33,181 bases of DNA from CAYTTR01 sp964440805 (GTDB lineage: Bacteria > Acidobacteriota > Aminicenantia > Aminicenantales > Aminicenantaceae): NCBI GenBank assembly GCA_964440805.1, contig CAYTTR010000029.1:1-33181 (forward strand), read 5' to 3'. Position 1 is the stretch's first letter; each line of letters begins with the position of its first letter. Shown one piece after another: positions 1-8,583 of the stretch. A program made the translations under genes and the position numbers. The notes under the pieces are model-generated. The model saw only the letters and a program-made list of their open reading frames with translations, made no database searches and was not told the DNA's origin.

Positions 1-169
1 TTCCAATGAATCCATTATCGGAACTTACCTCTATTTATTGAGAACTTACGTTTTTTGAGGCCAAATGAGCCCTTAGAAGCAATTTTACAGATAAGAATTT
101 GGTTTTTTAAGCTTTTTATTGAAGCTCCTGAGTGATCACATTATTAGAATAAGATTATTCAACCCCGTT

Positions 170-700
170 TCAACCGGCTTCATTCAATATAATAGCTTCT
201 AATTCTTGCATCTGTTTTTCATCTCTGACATCAAATGCACGGGTTTTTTGCAGTGAGAGATGCCTGAACCACTCCAAAAGCTCATTCAGAATAGAACTTC
301 TGGCCACAAGAAGAAAAAACCTTTCCGGTGATAAGCCGAGGATTTTCTCAAGGGATGGCCGGACCCCTTTTCCTTGCATTTCCAGGGGACCGATTTCATC
401 AACTATGAGAATAGATTGAGGCCTGCTTTTTAGAATGATTTTTCCAGCCCGTTTAAGTTCCCCGGGAAGAAAATACCAGGAGCCTACTCTCTCCCATTCC
501 TCTTTCCCTTTGTTTCTGATAAAGGGATGGAGAGTACCGCTCTCAAGCTCCAGCAAATCATAACCGGTATGAATGTTATTCTCAAAATGAGCCAGGCTTA
601 GATAACCCACAAGAGGGAGCCTATTTCTCCAAATTTTACATTTTTCTTTTAAAAAAGAAGTTTTTCCTGAATGAACCGGCCCTGTAAGAATAATTATCAT
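170..700 (-). CDS. THEP1-family nucleoside-triphosphatase
   Basis: A 176-residue P-loop protein of the THEP1/NTPase_1 type. Seen: a Walker A motif GPVHSGKT at residues 7-14 right at the N terminus, and a Walker B-like ILIVDEIGPLEM stretch near residue 97, the signature that marks this family. Members hydrolyse NTPs slowly in vitro; the cellular role is not established, so no pathway is assigned. It is the second gene of a leftward pair, 93 bases downstream of inositol-phosphate synthase, and could share its transcript. Start ATG at 700 is preceded on the minus strand by a weak AGGG ribosome site. Length is normal for the family. The 169 bases beyond its stop, up to the window edge, contain nothing I can call. 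Confidence 0.8.
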   Translation of the reverse strand: MIIILTGPVHSGKTSFLKEKCKIWRNRLPLVGYLSLAHFENNIHTGYDLLELESGTLHPFIRNKGKEEWERVGSWYFLPGELKRAGKIILKSRPQSILIVDEIGPLEMQGKGVRPSLEKILGLSPERFFLLVARSSILNELLEWFRHLSLQKTRAFDVRDEKQMQELEAIILNEAG

Positions 701-793
701 TAACCCTAATTATTCATAGAAATGGTTTAGCCTCAGTCTTCAGCTTTCCTCCAGCTTTCCTCTTTATCTTAAAAAATGTGCAAAAGAAATTTC

Positions 794-2107
794 TCAATCG
801 TAATATTCAAGTCCCAAATGGGTAATAAGCTTCTCTCCTTTAATATGACGCAAAGTATTTTTAAGCTTCATGAGCTGAATGAATAGGTCGTGTTCAGGAT
901 AAAGTTCAGGCGCACACATAGGGCTTTTAAAATAAAATGACAACCACTCCTGAATACCTTTAAGACGGCATCTTTGAGCTAAGTCGAGAAAAAGGGCTAA
1001 GTCAAGCACTATGGGAGCAGCCAGGATGGAGTCGCGGCAGAGAAAGTCGATTTTTATTTGCATAGGATAACCGAGCCAGCCGAAAATATCCAGATTATCC
1101 CAGCCTTCCTTATTGTCCCCCCGGGGAGGATAGTAGTTTATCCGCACTTTATGGAAAAAATTCTGGTAAAGCTCGGGATATATATGAGGTTGAAGAATAT
1201 ATTCCAGAACTCCCAGCTTGCTTTCTTCTTTGGTCCTGAAAGATTCGGGATCATCCAGAACCTCACCGTCGCGGTTTCCCAGAATATTGGTTGAAAACCA
1301 ACCCTTGAGACCGATAAGGCGGGCTTTTAAGCCGGGAGCGATAATGGTTTTCATCAGAGTCTGTCCGGTTTTAAAATCTTTTCCGGCTATGGGTACCTCT
1401 TTTTCAGCCGCCAGCTCCCACATGGCCGGAATATCTACGGTAAGATTAGGGGCTCCATTGGCGAAAGGAACTCCGCTCATAAGAGAGGCATAAGCATAAA
1501 TCATACTGGGAGAAATAGCGGGATGATTTTCTTTCAAAGCCTTTTCGAATGATTTTAGAGATTCATGAACAGGGTCTCTTTTCATATAGATTTCAGTGCT
1601 GGCACACCAGATCATGACCATCCGGTTCAAGTTGTGTTTTTCCCTGAAAGCTTGAATATCATCCATAAGCATTCGGGCCAAATCGTATTTGGTGGCAGCT
1701 TTTTTTATATAATCCCCGTGAAGCTTTTTGACGTATTTCTGGTCAAAAACACCTTTCCAGGGGATTATGGAAGAGATTTCGTCACGCACCTCTTCCAGGA
1801 GATCTTTCTCCAGAACACCGGCTTTAACGGCCGATGTGTAGACATCATCGGGAAAAATGTCCCAGCCTCCAAAAACAAGGTCGTCCAGACCGGCCAGCTC
1901 GACAAAATCCTTTATTTTGGGAATTCTTTTTTCCGTTCTTTTCCCTAAGCGAATTGTTCCCATTTGAGTTAAAGATCCGATGGGTGGAGCAATCCCTTTT
2001 CTTACAGCGATTACTCCGGCAATAAAAGTGGTGGCCACCGCTCCCAGTCCGGGCAGTAGGACTCCCAGCTTTCCGCTTGCTTTTTTAATTTTTATTGCTT
2101 GGCTCAT
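794..2107 (-). CDS. ino1: Myo-inositol-1-phosphate synthase
   Basis: A 437-residue enzyme expected to convert glucose 6-phosphate to 1L-myo-inositol 1-phosphate in an NAD-dependent cyclisation. Seen: N-terminal dinucleotide-binding glycine pattern GVLLPGLGAVATT, the NGAPNL segment, the GKDFKTGQT lysine-containing segment and SILAAPIVLDL in the C-terminal half, all characteristic of the family. Start ATG at 2107 has a good GGAGG ribosome site 9 bases upstream (plus-strand 2117-2121). It is the first gene of the leftward unit with the THEP1 NTPase. Inositol phosphate feeds inositol phospholipids or the compatible solute di-myo-inositol phosphate in bacteria and archaea; no partner gene for either fate is in the window, so which applies is unknown. 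Confidence 0.9.
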   Translation of the reverse strand: MSQAIKIKKASGKLGVLLPGLGAVATTFIAGVIAVRKGIAPPIGSLTQMGTIRLGKRTEKRIPKIKDFVELAGLDDLVFGGWDIFPDDVYTSAVKAGVLEKDLLEEVRDEISSIIPWKGVFDQKYVKKLHGDYIKKAATKYDLARMLMDDIQAFREKHNLNRMVMIWCASTEIYMKRDPVHESLKSFEKALKENHPAISPSMIYAYASLMSGVPFANGAPNLTVDIPAMWELAAEKEVPIAGKDFKTGQTLMKTIIAPGLKARLIGLKGWFSTNILGNRDGEVLDDPESFRTKEESKLGVLEYILQPHIYPELYQNFFHKVRINYYPPRGDNKEGWDNLDIFGWLGYPMQIKIDFLCRDSILAAPIVLDLALFLDLAQRCRLKGIQEWLSFYFKSPMCAPELYPEHDLFIQLMKLKNTLRHIKGEKLITHLGLEYYD

Positions 2108-2465
2108 TATCTTCGTCCTCCAGATGCTTTATATTACAGGGAAATAGAAATAATAATAGCTAACATTATCACAAGAAAATCACCTCTTCAAGAAACTTGT
2201 ATGAAAGCTCCATTATTTCCGTAACAAAGATTGTCTAGTTAAATAAGAGGAACCATGCCCGCTCTGCCCTCATAGGGGATTCCTCATCCCATACCCTTTC
2301 TCTTATCACAGTTTGGGGATGTTTCCAACTTGTGTCAAAGTTGAAAATACAGGGATATAATGATATTTTAAGAAACAGAAAATAAATTGAATTAATGATC
2401 CGACTTTAAACAAATCGAATTGAATCTGCCGAACTTCCGGATGCAGTAATCTCTATTATTTTTTT
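2108..2465. other. Divergent intergenic region, ino1 / P-type ATPase
   Basis: 358 bases without a gene between the leftward ino1 and the rightward P-type ATPase. It holds the ino1 ribosome site (2117-2121), a candidate rightward promoter with a perfect TATAAT (2356-2361), and otherwise AT-rich sequence with no tRNA, riboswitch or intrinsic terminator that I can recognise. I could not settle on a leftward promoter: several weak hexamers exist around 2200-2240. Confidence 0.6.
2332..2361 (+). promoter_or_regulatory. Candidate promoter for the P-type ATPase / N-ATPase unit
   Basis: A consensus -10 box TATAAT at 2356-2361 with GTGTCA (four of six matches to TTGACA) at 2332-2337, spacer 18 bases. 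It lies about 100 bases ahead of the P-type ATPase start and would be the natural promoter for the whole block to atpG, since no later gap exceeds 20 bases before 11820. Confidence 0.45.
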
Positions 2466-5207
2466 ATGGAAAAAGAAAAAGATAAAGAAACAAACCAAAT
2501 AAAATACCCTCAACCGGCTGAATCCTGGGCGGAGGAAGTAGAGTCTATTCTGGAGAAACTCAAAGTAGACCGGGAAAAGGGTCTCAATTCAAAAGAAGTA
2601 AGAAGAAGACTCAAGCAGTTCGGCCGTAACCGCCTCAGGGAGATAAAAAGAAAAAGCCCATGGACAATTCTAATTAACCAGTTAAAGAGCCTTATAGTTC
2701 TTCTTCTTTTAGCAGCTTCAGTTCTTTCCCTGATTTTAGGCCAGTGGATGGAGGCGATTGCCATATTCGCAGCTATTGCTGTTTTTATTGTAGTAGGATT
2801 TTTTACCGAACTTAAGGCTGTTAGGTCGGTAGAGGCATTAAGACGCCTGGGAGAGGTTAAAACCAGAGTTCGAAGGGAAGGAGAAATAATTGAGGCAAAA
2901 TCCCAAAATATTGTTCCGGGAGACATTGTTGTTCTTGAAGGAGGAGACATCATTTCAGCAGATCTCAGGATTTTGGAAGCTTCCAGGCTTCAAGCCGATG
3001 AATCCATGCTTACAGGGGAATCGCTTCCGGTAAATAAAGACTGTAAAAAAATTAAAAAAGATGCTCCTCTTATAGAACGGAGCAATATGCTTTTTAAAGG
3101 AACAAATATAACCCGCGGATCGGCTGAAGCAGTGGTTGTTTCCACCGGCCAAGCTACCGAACTGGGAAAAATTTCATCTCTTGTAGAAGAGACTGAAGAA
3201 GAAGTTACTCCACTGGAGAAGCGGTTGAATCAGTTGGGACATAAACTTATCTGGTTTACACTGATTTTGGCTGCTCTGGTTGGAGTAGCCGGAATTTTGG
3301 CGGGAAAAGAAATTTTTCTTATGGTTGAAACAGCTATTGTCCTGGCTGTAGCTGCGGTTCCTGAAGGGCTTCCTATTGTGGCCACTCTTTCCTTGGCCAG
3401 AGGAGTCTGGAGAATGGCCAGGTTGAATGCCCTGGTAGAAAAATTGTCTGCTGTTGAGACTTTGGGAGCAACCGGAATTATTTGTACAGATAAAACCGGC
3501 ACTCTGACCGAAAACCGGATGAGCCTTCAGAGTTTGGAGCTTGAGTGGGGGAATATTGTTCTTGAGGAAAAAAATTCCGGAGCAGAAGAAAAAGATGCTA
3601 AAGAAGGAGAGGAGGTTGAACCTGAGAAAGAGCATGACCTGAAAGAAGCCCTGACTATTGGTATTCTCTGCAATAATGCCTCATTAGGAAAGGAAAATGA
3701 TGAAGAGCAGGTTGCAACCGGAGAGCCTTTGGAAATTGCTCTGCTCTGTTGGGGAGCTGAATTTGGCCTCAAGAGAGAAAAACTGATTCAAAAACTTCCT
3801 GAAGAAAGAGAGGAGTCGTTTGATCCCAAGCTTAAAATGATGGCTACTTTCCACAGGCAAAGCGGCGGTTATTATGTGGCTGTAAAAGGAGCGCCTGAGT
3901 CGGTGTTAAAGGTTTGTTCAAAAGTTTTGTTAAAAGGAAAAGAAAAAAGACTTTACAAGAAAGAAAAAGAAAAATGGTTGGAAAAAAATCAGGAAATGGC
4001 TGCTCAAGGGCTTCGGATTTTGGCTTTAGCTTATAAAGAGGTTAAAGACAAAAACGCTGAACCTTATAAAGCTCTTGTTTTTACTGCCTTGGCCGGTTTT
4101 TCTGATCCGCCGCGGAAAGGAGTGGCTGAAGCAGTCAATACCTGTAGCTCAGCCGGGGTGAAAGTGGTTATGGTAACCGGCGACCATAGGTTGACCGCCA
4201 AAAAAATTGGTGAGCAAATAGGCATTTATAAAGAGGGAAAAGATGAAGCCATGGAGGGAAAAAGTTTGACTTCTTCCTCAGTGTCCTCCGAAGAGATGAA
4301 AGAACAAATATTAAAAGCAACTGTTTTTGCCAGGGTTACTCCGGAACAGAAGCTTAATTTAATTGACCTCTACCAGAAACAAAAGCAAGTAGTGGCCATG
4401 ACCGGCGACGGGGTTAATGATGCTCCGGCCTTAAAAAAAGCAGATATTGGTATCGCCATGGGAAAAGGAACTCAAGTGGCCCAACAGGCAGCAGATATGG
4501 TTCTTACCGATAATGCTTTTTCCACCATTGTTACGGCCATTCGTCAGGGAAGAGTTATTTTCAATAATATAAGAAAATTTATAACTTATCTTCTTTCCTG
4601 TAATACAGGTTCTATTCTGGCTGTTGGGGCAGCCTCAATTTCCGGTTATCCTCTTCCGGTGCTTCCCTTGCAGATTCTTTATTTAAATTTGGTCACTGAT
4701 GTTTTTCCGGCTATTGCCCTCGGCCTGGGAGACGGAAGTTCTGACCTTATGGGGCAACCTCCAAGAAAATCTGAAGAACCGGTTCTTACCAAACGTCATT
4801 GGCATAAAGTGATAGGTCTGGGAATTGGATTGGCGGTTGTAGTGATGGCTGTTCTTTCGGCAGCGATTTATTTTTTTCAGTTGAATAAAACCGAGGCGGT
4901 GACCGTTTCTTTTCTGACTCTGGGATTTTCCAGAGCTATAAATGTTTTTAACATGAGGGAAGAAAATTCCCGGGTGCTGAAAAATGAAATCACCGGAAAC
5001 AAATATGTCTGGGCGGCCATGGGTATTTGTTTAGCTTTATTGCTGGCCTCCGTTTATCTTCCCGGATTATCTGATGTCTTAAAGACTTCTCTTTTGACCT
5101 TCAAGGGCTGGCTTCTGATTGTTCTGGGAAGCGTTGCTTTTTTTCTGGGAGGTTGGTTATTGAATATTGTGGAAAAAAAGGTTAATAAAAGAAGGGCTAA
5201 TGCTTAA
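2466..5207 (+). CDS. P2-type cation-transporting ATPase (Ca2+-like)
   Basis: A 913-residue P-type ATPase of the calcium-pump group. Seen: N-terminal cation-ATPase domain, TGES actuator loop at 183-186, M4 motif PEGLP with E300, phosphorylation motif DKTGTLT with D342, TGDGVND hinge, M6 motif NLVTD with N741, T744, D745. In M5 the sequence is N713-T-G-S716, so the site I glutamate of two-site SERCA pumps is serine; this resembles one-ion pumps of the PMR1/SPCA kind (inference). Predicted inner membrane protein that exports or sequesters a divalent cation using ATP. The start ATG follows an oligo-T run and has no Shine-Dalgarno; no other in-frame start exists before the upstream stop at 2421. 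Only 20 bases separate its stop from atpD, implying cotranscription with the N-ATPase. Confidence 0.88.
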   Translation: MEKEKDKETNQIKYPQPAESWAEEVESILEKLKVDREKGLNSKEVRRRLKQFGRNRLREIKRKSPWTILINQLKSLIVLLLLAASVLSLILGQWMEAIAIFAAIAVFIVVGFFTELKAVRSVEALRRLGEVKTRVRREGEIIEAKSQNIVPGDIVVLEGGDIISADLRILEASRLQADESMLTGESLPVNKDCKKIKKDAPLIERSNMLFKGTNITRGSAEAVVVSTGQATELGKISSLVEETEEEVTPLEKRLNQLGHKLIWFTLILAALVGVAGILAGKEIFLMVETAIVLAVAAVPEGLPIVATLSLARGVWRMARLNALVEKLSAVETLGATGIICTDKTGTLTENRMSLQSLELEWGNIVLEEKNSGAEEKDAKEGEEVEPEKEHDLKEALTIGILCNNASLGKENDEEQVATGEPLEIALLCWGAEFGLKREKLIQKLPEEREESFDPKLKMMATFHRQSGGYYVAVKGAPESVLKVCSKVLLKGKEKRLYKKEKEKWLEKNQEMAAQGLRILALAYKEVKDKNAEPYKALVFTALAGFSDPPRKGVAEAVNTCSSAGVKVVMVTGDHRLTAKKIGEQIGIYKEGKDEAMEGKSLTSSSVSSEEMKEQILKATVFARVTPEQKLNLIDLYQKQKQVVAMTGDGVNDAPALKKADIGIAMGKGTQVAQQAADMVLTDNAFSTIVTAIRQGRVIFNNIRKFITYLLSCNTGSILAVGAASISGYPLPVLPLQILYLNLVTDVFPAIALGLGDGSSDLMGQPPRKSEEPVLTKRHWHKVIGLGIGLAVVVMAVLSAAIYFFQLNKTEAVTVSFLTLGFSRAINVFNMREENSRVLKNEITGNKYVWAAMGICLALLLASVYLPGLSDVLKTSLLTFKGWLLIVLGSVAFFLGGWLLNIVEKKVNKRRANA

Positions 5208-5227
5208 TCGGACCCAGGGGAGGCCTG

Positions 5228-6607
5228 ATGCGCAGTGAACAAGTGAACAAAGGAAAGATTGTTTCAGTGAGAAGCAGTGTCGTTGATATAAGCTTTCCCC
5301 GGAAGCTCCCCAGGATTTTCAATCTTTTGCAAGCAGGAAGTAACGGAGAGGTAAAGATTGAAGTTGTTTCCCACCTGAACAGCCAAACAGTAAGAGGAGT
5401 GGCCTTGACTCCCACCCGGGGTCTTTCCAGAGGAGATGAAGTGATAGATACGGGCAAGCCTATTATGGTGCCGGTAGGGAAGAGTCTTTTGGGAAGAATG
5501 TTCAATGTTTTTGGTGAGACCATTGACCGGAAGCAGGAATTAAAGACGGAGAGATTAAAATCCATCCACCAGGAACCGGTTCCCTTGTCCCAACAGACAA
5601 CAACAGCGGAAATATTCCTTACCGGAATAAAGGCCATAGACATCCTGGCTCCTTTGGAAAGAGGCGGGAAGGCAGGAATGTTTGGGGGAGCCGGAGTAGG
5701 TAAAACCGTCCTCATAATGGAGATGATTCACAATGTAGCCGGCAGACATAAAGGAATAAGTATTTTTTGCGGCATAGGCGAGCGGAACCGGGAAGGAGAG
5801 GAGCTTTACCGGGAAATTCAGGAGGCCGGTGTTCTAAACAAAGCCATTCTTGTTTTTGGTCAAATGGATGAACAGCCCGGAGCCCGGTTCAGAGTGGGCC
5901 ATTCCGCTCTGACCATGGCGGAATACTTCCGGGAAGAACAGAGGCAGGATGTGCTTCTTTTAATAGATAATATTTTCCGTTTTGTTCAAGCCGGCTCAGA
6001 AGTCTCCGGTCTCCTGGGACAGATCCCATCCCGGGTGGGTTATCAGCCCACTTTAGCCTCTGAGCTTTCTGAGTTACAGGAAAGAATTTGCAGTACCACA
6101 GCCGGTGCTATTACTTCCATGCAGGCAGTTTATGTTCCGGCCGATGACTTTACCGACCCTGCTGCTGTTCATACCTTCGGTCATCTGTCTGCTTCCATTG
6201 TCCTTTCCCGGAAAAGAGCCAGCCAGGGTTTTTATCCGGCAATAGATCCTCTCCAGTCCCGTTCCAAAATGCTTACTCCGCACATTGTGGGAGAGGAGCA
6301 CTACAGCATTGCCAGGAAAATCCGGCAGACTCTGGCCGAATATGAAAATCTCAAAGATATAATCGCCATGCTGGGCATTGAACAGCTTTCCCAGGAAGAC
6401 CAGGAAACAGTTTACCGGGCCAGGCGGCTGGAAAGATTTTTGACCCAGCCCTTTTTTACCACCGAACAGTTTACCGGGAAAGAAGGAAGAATGGTGGAGC
6501 TGGAAGATGCCCTAAAGGGTTGCAGCCGCATTCTTAATGATGAGTTTTCCGGTTATCCTGAGGAGGCTCTCTACATGATCGGTTCCATCAAGGAGGCAAA
6601 AAAATGA
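5228..6607 (+). CDS. atpD: N-ATPase (Na+-type F1Fo) beta subunit
   Basis: Catalytic subunit of F1, 459 residues. Seen: Walker A GGAGVGKT at 153-160 with K159, the catalytic-glutamate motif GERNREGEE, Walker B LLLIDNIFRF, and the SRVGYQPTL loop. First gene of the order D-C-Q-R-B-E-F-A-G, which is the arrangement described for N-ATPases, the laterally transferred, mostly Na+-translocating second type of bacterial F-ATPase. A GGGGAGG ribosome site precedes ATG 5228. It overlaps atpC by four bases (ATGA). The enzyme couples ATP hydrolysis or synthesis to ion flow at the cytoplasmic membrane; in known N-ATPases Na+ export is the proposed role. Confidence 0.95.
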   Translation: MRSEQVNKGKIVSVRSSVVDISFPRKLPRIFNLLQAGSNGEVKIEVVSHLNSQTVRGVALTPTRGLSRGDEVIDTGKPIMVPVGKSLLGRMFNVFGETIDRKQELKTERLKSIHQEPVPLSQQTTTAEIFLTGIKAIDILAPLERGGKAGMFGGAGVGKTVLIMEMIHNVAGRHKGISIFCGIGERNREGEELYREIQEAGVLNKAILVFGQMDEQPGARFRVGHSALTMAEYFREEQRQDVLLLIDNIFRFVQAGSEVSGLLGQIPSRVGYQPTLASELSELQERICSTTAGAITSMQAVYVPADDFTDPAAVHTFGHLSASIVLSRKRASQGFYPAIDPLQSRSKMLTPHIVGEEHYSIARKIRQTLAEYENLKDIIAMLGIEQLSQEDQETVYRARRLERFLTQPFFTTEQFTGKEGRMVELEDALKGCSRILNDEFSGYPEEALYMIGSIKEAKK

Positions 6608-6990
6608 AATTGAAAATACTGCTTCCTTCAGGGATTATGCTGGATAAAGAAGTCAGCAAGGTGATTGTTGAATCTGAGAACGGCTCATTTTGTTTTCTTC
6701 CTAAACATATTGATTGTGTCCTTTCCCTTGTGCCCGGGATTCTTTCTTATGTTTCCGGCGGAGAGGAGACTTTTATGGCTGTTGACAGCGGAGTATTGGT
6801 CAAGGCAGGACCTTTGATCCAGGTTTCTACCAGAATGGCGGTTGAAGGAGAAGGCCTTGGCCGGTTGAGAGAAGCGGTTGAGGAGCGTTTCAGGAATCTC
6901 GATGAGAAGGAAAAGAAAAGCCGCTCTGCCTTAGCCAGATTTGAAGCTGATTTTATCAGGCGGTTTTGGGAACTGGAAAAAAATGTATAA
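6604..6990 (+). CDS. atpC: N-ATPase epsilon subunit
   Basis: 128 residues. Seen: the N-terminal beta-sandwich pattern of F1 epsilon (MKLKILLPSGIML followed by GSFCFLPKHIDCVLSLVPGIL) and a charged C-terminal helix region from about residue 85. Epsilon sits on the central stalk with gamma and tempers ATP hydrolysis. Directly after beta, as in other N-ATPase operons. Start overlaps the atpD stop (ATGA at 6604) and the 3' end overlaps atpQ by eight bases, so translation is likely coupled. Confidence 0.88.
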   Translation: MKLKILLPSGIMLDKEVSKVIVESENGSFCFLPKHIDCVLSLVPGILSYVSGGEETFMAVDSGVLVKAGPLIQVSTRMAVEGEGLGRLREAVEERFRNLDEKEKKSRSALARFEADFIRRFWELEKNV

Positions 6991-7291
6991 AAATAAAAAA
7001 GATTACCCGGAAACAGTGGGTAAAAAAGAATTACGGAAAATCCGCTCCCGGCGTAAGAAAGATGAAAGTTTATGGTTCGGCCTGGGTATGTTCGGCCTTG
7101 TCGGCTGGTCGGTGGCTATTCCTACTGTTATCGGCATTGCGGTGGGGATTTGGATAGATGCCCGGTATCCGGGAAGATTTTCCTGGACTCTAATCTGTCT
7201 TTTTCTGGGAATAATCCTGGGTTGTCTTAATGCCTGGTATTGGGTAAACAGGGAGCGCCGGCAGATCGAAGAGGAACGCTCTGATGAATGA
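6983..7291 (+). CDS. atpQ: N-ATPase AtpQ (AtpI-like membrane protein)
   Basis: 102 residues with a basic, hydrophilic N terminus (to about residue 28) and two membrane segments (about 30-52 and 64-88) ending in a charged tail. The position between epsilon and AtpR and the two-helix layout match AtpQ, the AtpI/Mg2+-importer-like small protein of N-ATPase operons, thought to help assemble the c ring or supply Mg2+. I chose ATG 6983, which overlaps the atpC stop by eight bases, rather than the in-frame ATG at 6941, which would lie well inside atpC. Identity rests on context plus topology rather than on a strong motif. Confidence 0.78.
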   Translation: MYKNKKDYPETVGKKELRKIRSRRKKDESLWFGLGMFGLVGWSVAIPTVIGIAVGIWIDARYPGRFSWTLICLFLGIILGCLNAWYWVNRERRQIEEERSDE

Positions 7292-7586
7292 AGCTTTATT
7301 GATTATTATTTCTCTTATTGCGGGATTAATCCTCGGTGGTTTTTATTTTGGAGGACTATGGTGGACGGTTAACCGGCTGCCCAAAGTAAATAATCCTGTT
7401 TTCCTTTCTCTAGGAAGTTTTTTTCTGCGAACAGTAATCACATTGGGAGGTTTTTATCTTATAGCTAAGGGAGGCCGATGGTACAGAGTGGTTATTGCTC
7501 TGGCCGGATTTCTGGCAGTTAGAGTTCTTCTGATTAATAAATTACGGCCGGCTAAAATATCTTCTTTGAAAACCCGGAGGAAGTAA
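7284..7586 (+). CDS. atpR: N-ATPase AtpR subunit
   Basis: 100-residue membrane protein with three hydrophobic segments (about 4-27, 40-62, 68-85). Seen: the pattern GGLWWTVNRLP after the first helix and SFFLRTVITLGGFYL with an intramembrane arginine, both typical of the AtpR family found only in N-ATPase operons. Its exact function is unknown; a role with AtpQ in assembly or ion supply to the c ring is proposed for the family. Overlaps atpQ by eight bases; four bases separate it from atpB. Confidence 0.88.
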   Translation: MNEALLIIISLIAGLILGGFYFGGLWWTVNRLPKVNNPVFLSLGSFFLRTVITLGGFYLIAKGGRWYRVVIALAGFLAVRVLLINKLRPAKISSLKTRRK

Positions 7587-7590
7587 GATT

Positions 7591-8304
7591 ATGGATGTAA
7601 GCCCTGATGCTGTGATTTTTTGGAAATGGGGACCTTTTGTCCTTAATGCTACCATTGCTTTTACCTGGCTGGTTATGGCCATCCTGGTTTCTATTTCCTG
7701 GCTGGTGACCCGCCAGCTTTCAGTCAAACCGGGAATTTCCCGCTGGCAGATGTTTCTTGAGTTGGTTATTTCTTATATAAGAAAAGAAATAAGAGAAATT
7801 ACCAACCGCGATCCGGGCATATATATTCCGTTTATAGGAACATTGTTTTTATTTATTTCTGTCTCTAATTTTCTGGCCATTGTTCCCGGTTACCAGCCGC
7901 CCACAGGCTCAATCACCACTACCGCAGCCTTGGCTATATGTGTCTTTTTTGCCGTCCCTGTTTTCGGGATTATGCAAGCAGGGGCCAAGGCTTATTTCAG
8001 GCATTACATCCGGCCGTCCGTCTTTATGCTTCCTTTTAACATAATAGGAGAGTTTTCCCGTACCCTGGCTTTGGCTGTCCGGCTTTTCGGCAATGTGATG
8101 AGCGGAACCATGATAGCCGGCATCCTGGTCAGTATTGCTCCCTTGTTTGTGCCGGTGGTGATGCAGGCCTTGGGGCTTCTGATCGGCCAGATTCAGGCTT
8201 ATATTTTTGCCGTCTTAGCCACGGTTTATATTGCCTCTGCCACCACTGCCCAGGAGGAGAGGCTACATAAAGAAACTATACATAAAGAAACTAAGGAGGA
8301 ATAA
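7591..8304 (+). CDS. atpB: N-ATPase a subunit
   Basis: 237-residue Fo stator a subunit with five or so membrane helices. Seen: the essential arginine R164 inside LALAVRLFGNVMSG and the C-terminal helix with GQIQAYIFAVLATVYI. This arginine works against the c-ring carboxylates during ion passage. A GGAGG site precedes ATG 7591. Its C terminus has a short tandem duplication (LHKET followed by IHKET, bases about 8266-8293). The stop codon TAA abuts the GTG start of atpE with no gap, and the atpE ribosome site lies within its last codons. Confidence 0.94.
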   Translation: MDVSPDAVIFWKWGPFVLNATIAFTWLVMAILVSISWLVTRQLSVKPGISRWQMFLELVISYIRKEIREITNRDPGIYIPFIGTLFLFISVSNFLAIVPGYQPPTGSITTTAALAICVFFAVPVFGIMQAGAKAYFRHYIRPSVFMLPFNIIGEFSRTLALAVRLFGNVMSGTMIAGILVSIAPLFVPVVMQALGLLIGQIQAYIFAVLATVYIASATTAQEERLHKETIHKETKEE

Positions 8305-8580
8305 GTGGACAGTGTAACTCTGATCGGCACAGCTTCCATAGTAATCTCTGGATTAACCATAGCCATCGGTTCAATCGGTCCGGCTCTCGGAGAGGCCCGG
8401 GCTTTAGCTCAGGCTTTAAGCTCCATCGCTCAGCAGCCTGATGAAGCCGGAACCATTACCCGCACCCTTTTTGTCGGGCTGGCTATGGTGGAATCCACGG
8501 CTATCTATTGTTTTGTTATTGCCATTATCCTTATTTTTGCCAATCCGTTCTGGAGCCTGGTTACCCAGAGAGGAGGATAA
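8305..8580 (+). CDS. atpE: N-ATPase c subunit with two-Glu Na+ site
   Basis: 91-residue hairpin of two membrane helices forming the rotor ring. Seen: P26 and E30 in helix 1 (GPALGEA) and E63-S64-T65 with Y68 in helix 2 (VESTAIY). These correspond in spacing to P28, Q32, E65, S66, T67 and Y70 of the Ilyobacter Na+ ring, with glutamate in place of Q32. The double glutamate with E-S-T-x-x-Y is the described N-ATPase signature and predicts Na+ binding. GTG start at 8305 with a strong AAGGAGGA site at 8293-8300, giving high expression as expected for a multi-copy subunit. Confidence 0.95.
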   Translation: MDSVTLIGTASIVISGLTIAIGSIGPALGEARALAQALSSIAQQPDEAGTITRTLFVGLAMVESTAIYCFVIAIILIFANPFWSLVTQRGG

Positions 8581-8583
8581 AAG

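Noticed and set aside
3174..3635. Long antisense ORF inside the P-type ATPase gene
   Set aside because: It is a shadow of the coding strand's codon pattern, with low-complexity Phe/Ser-rich protein and no ribosome site.
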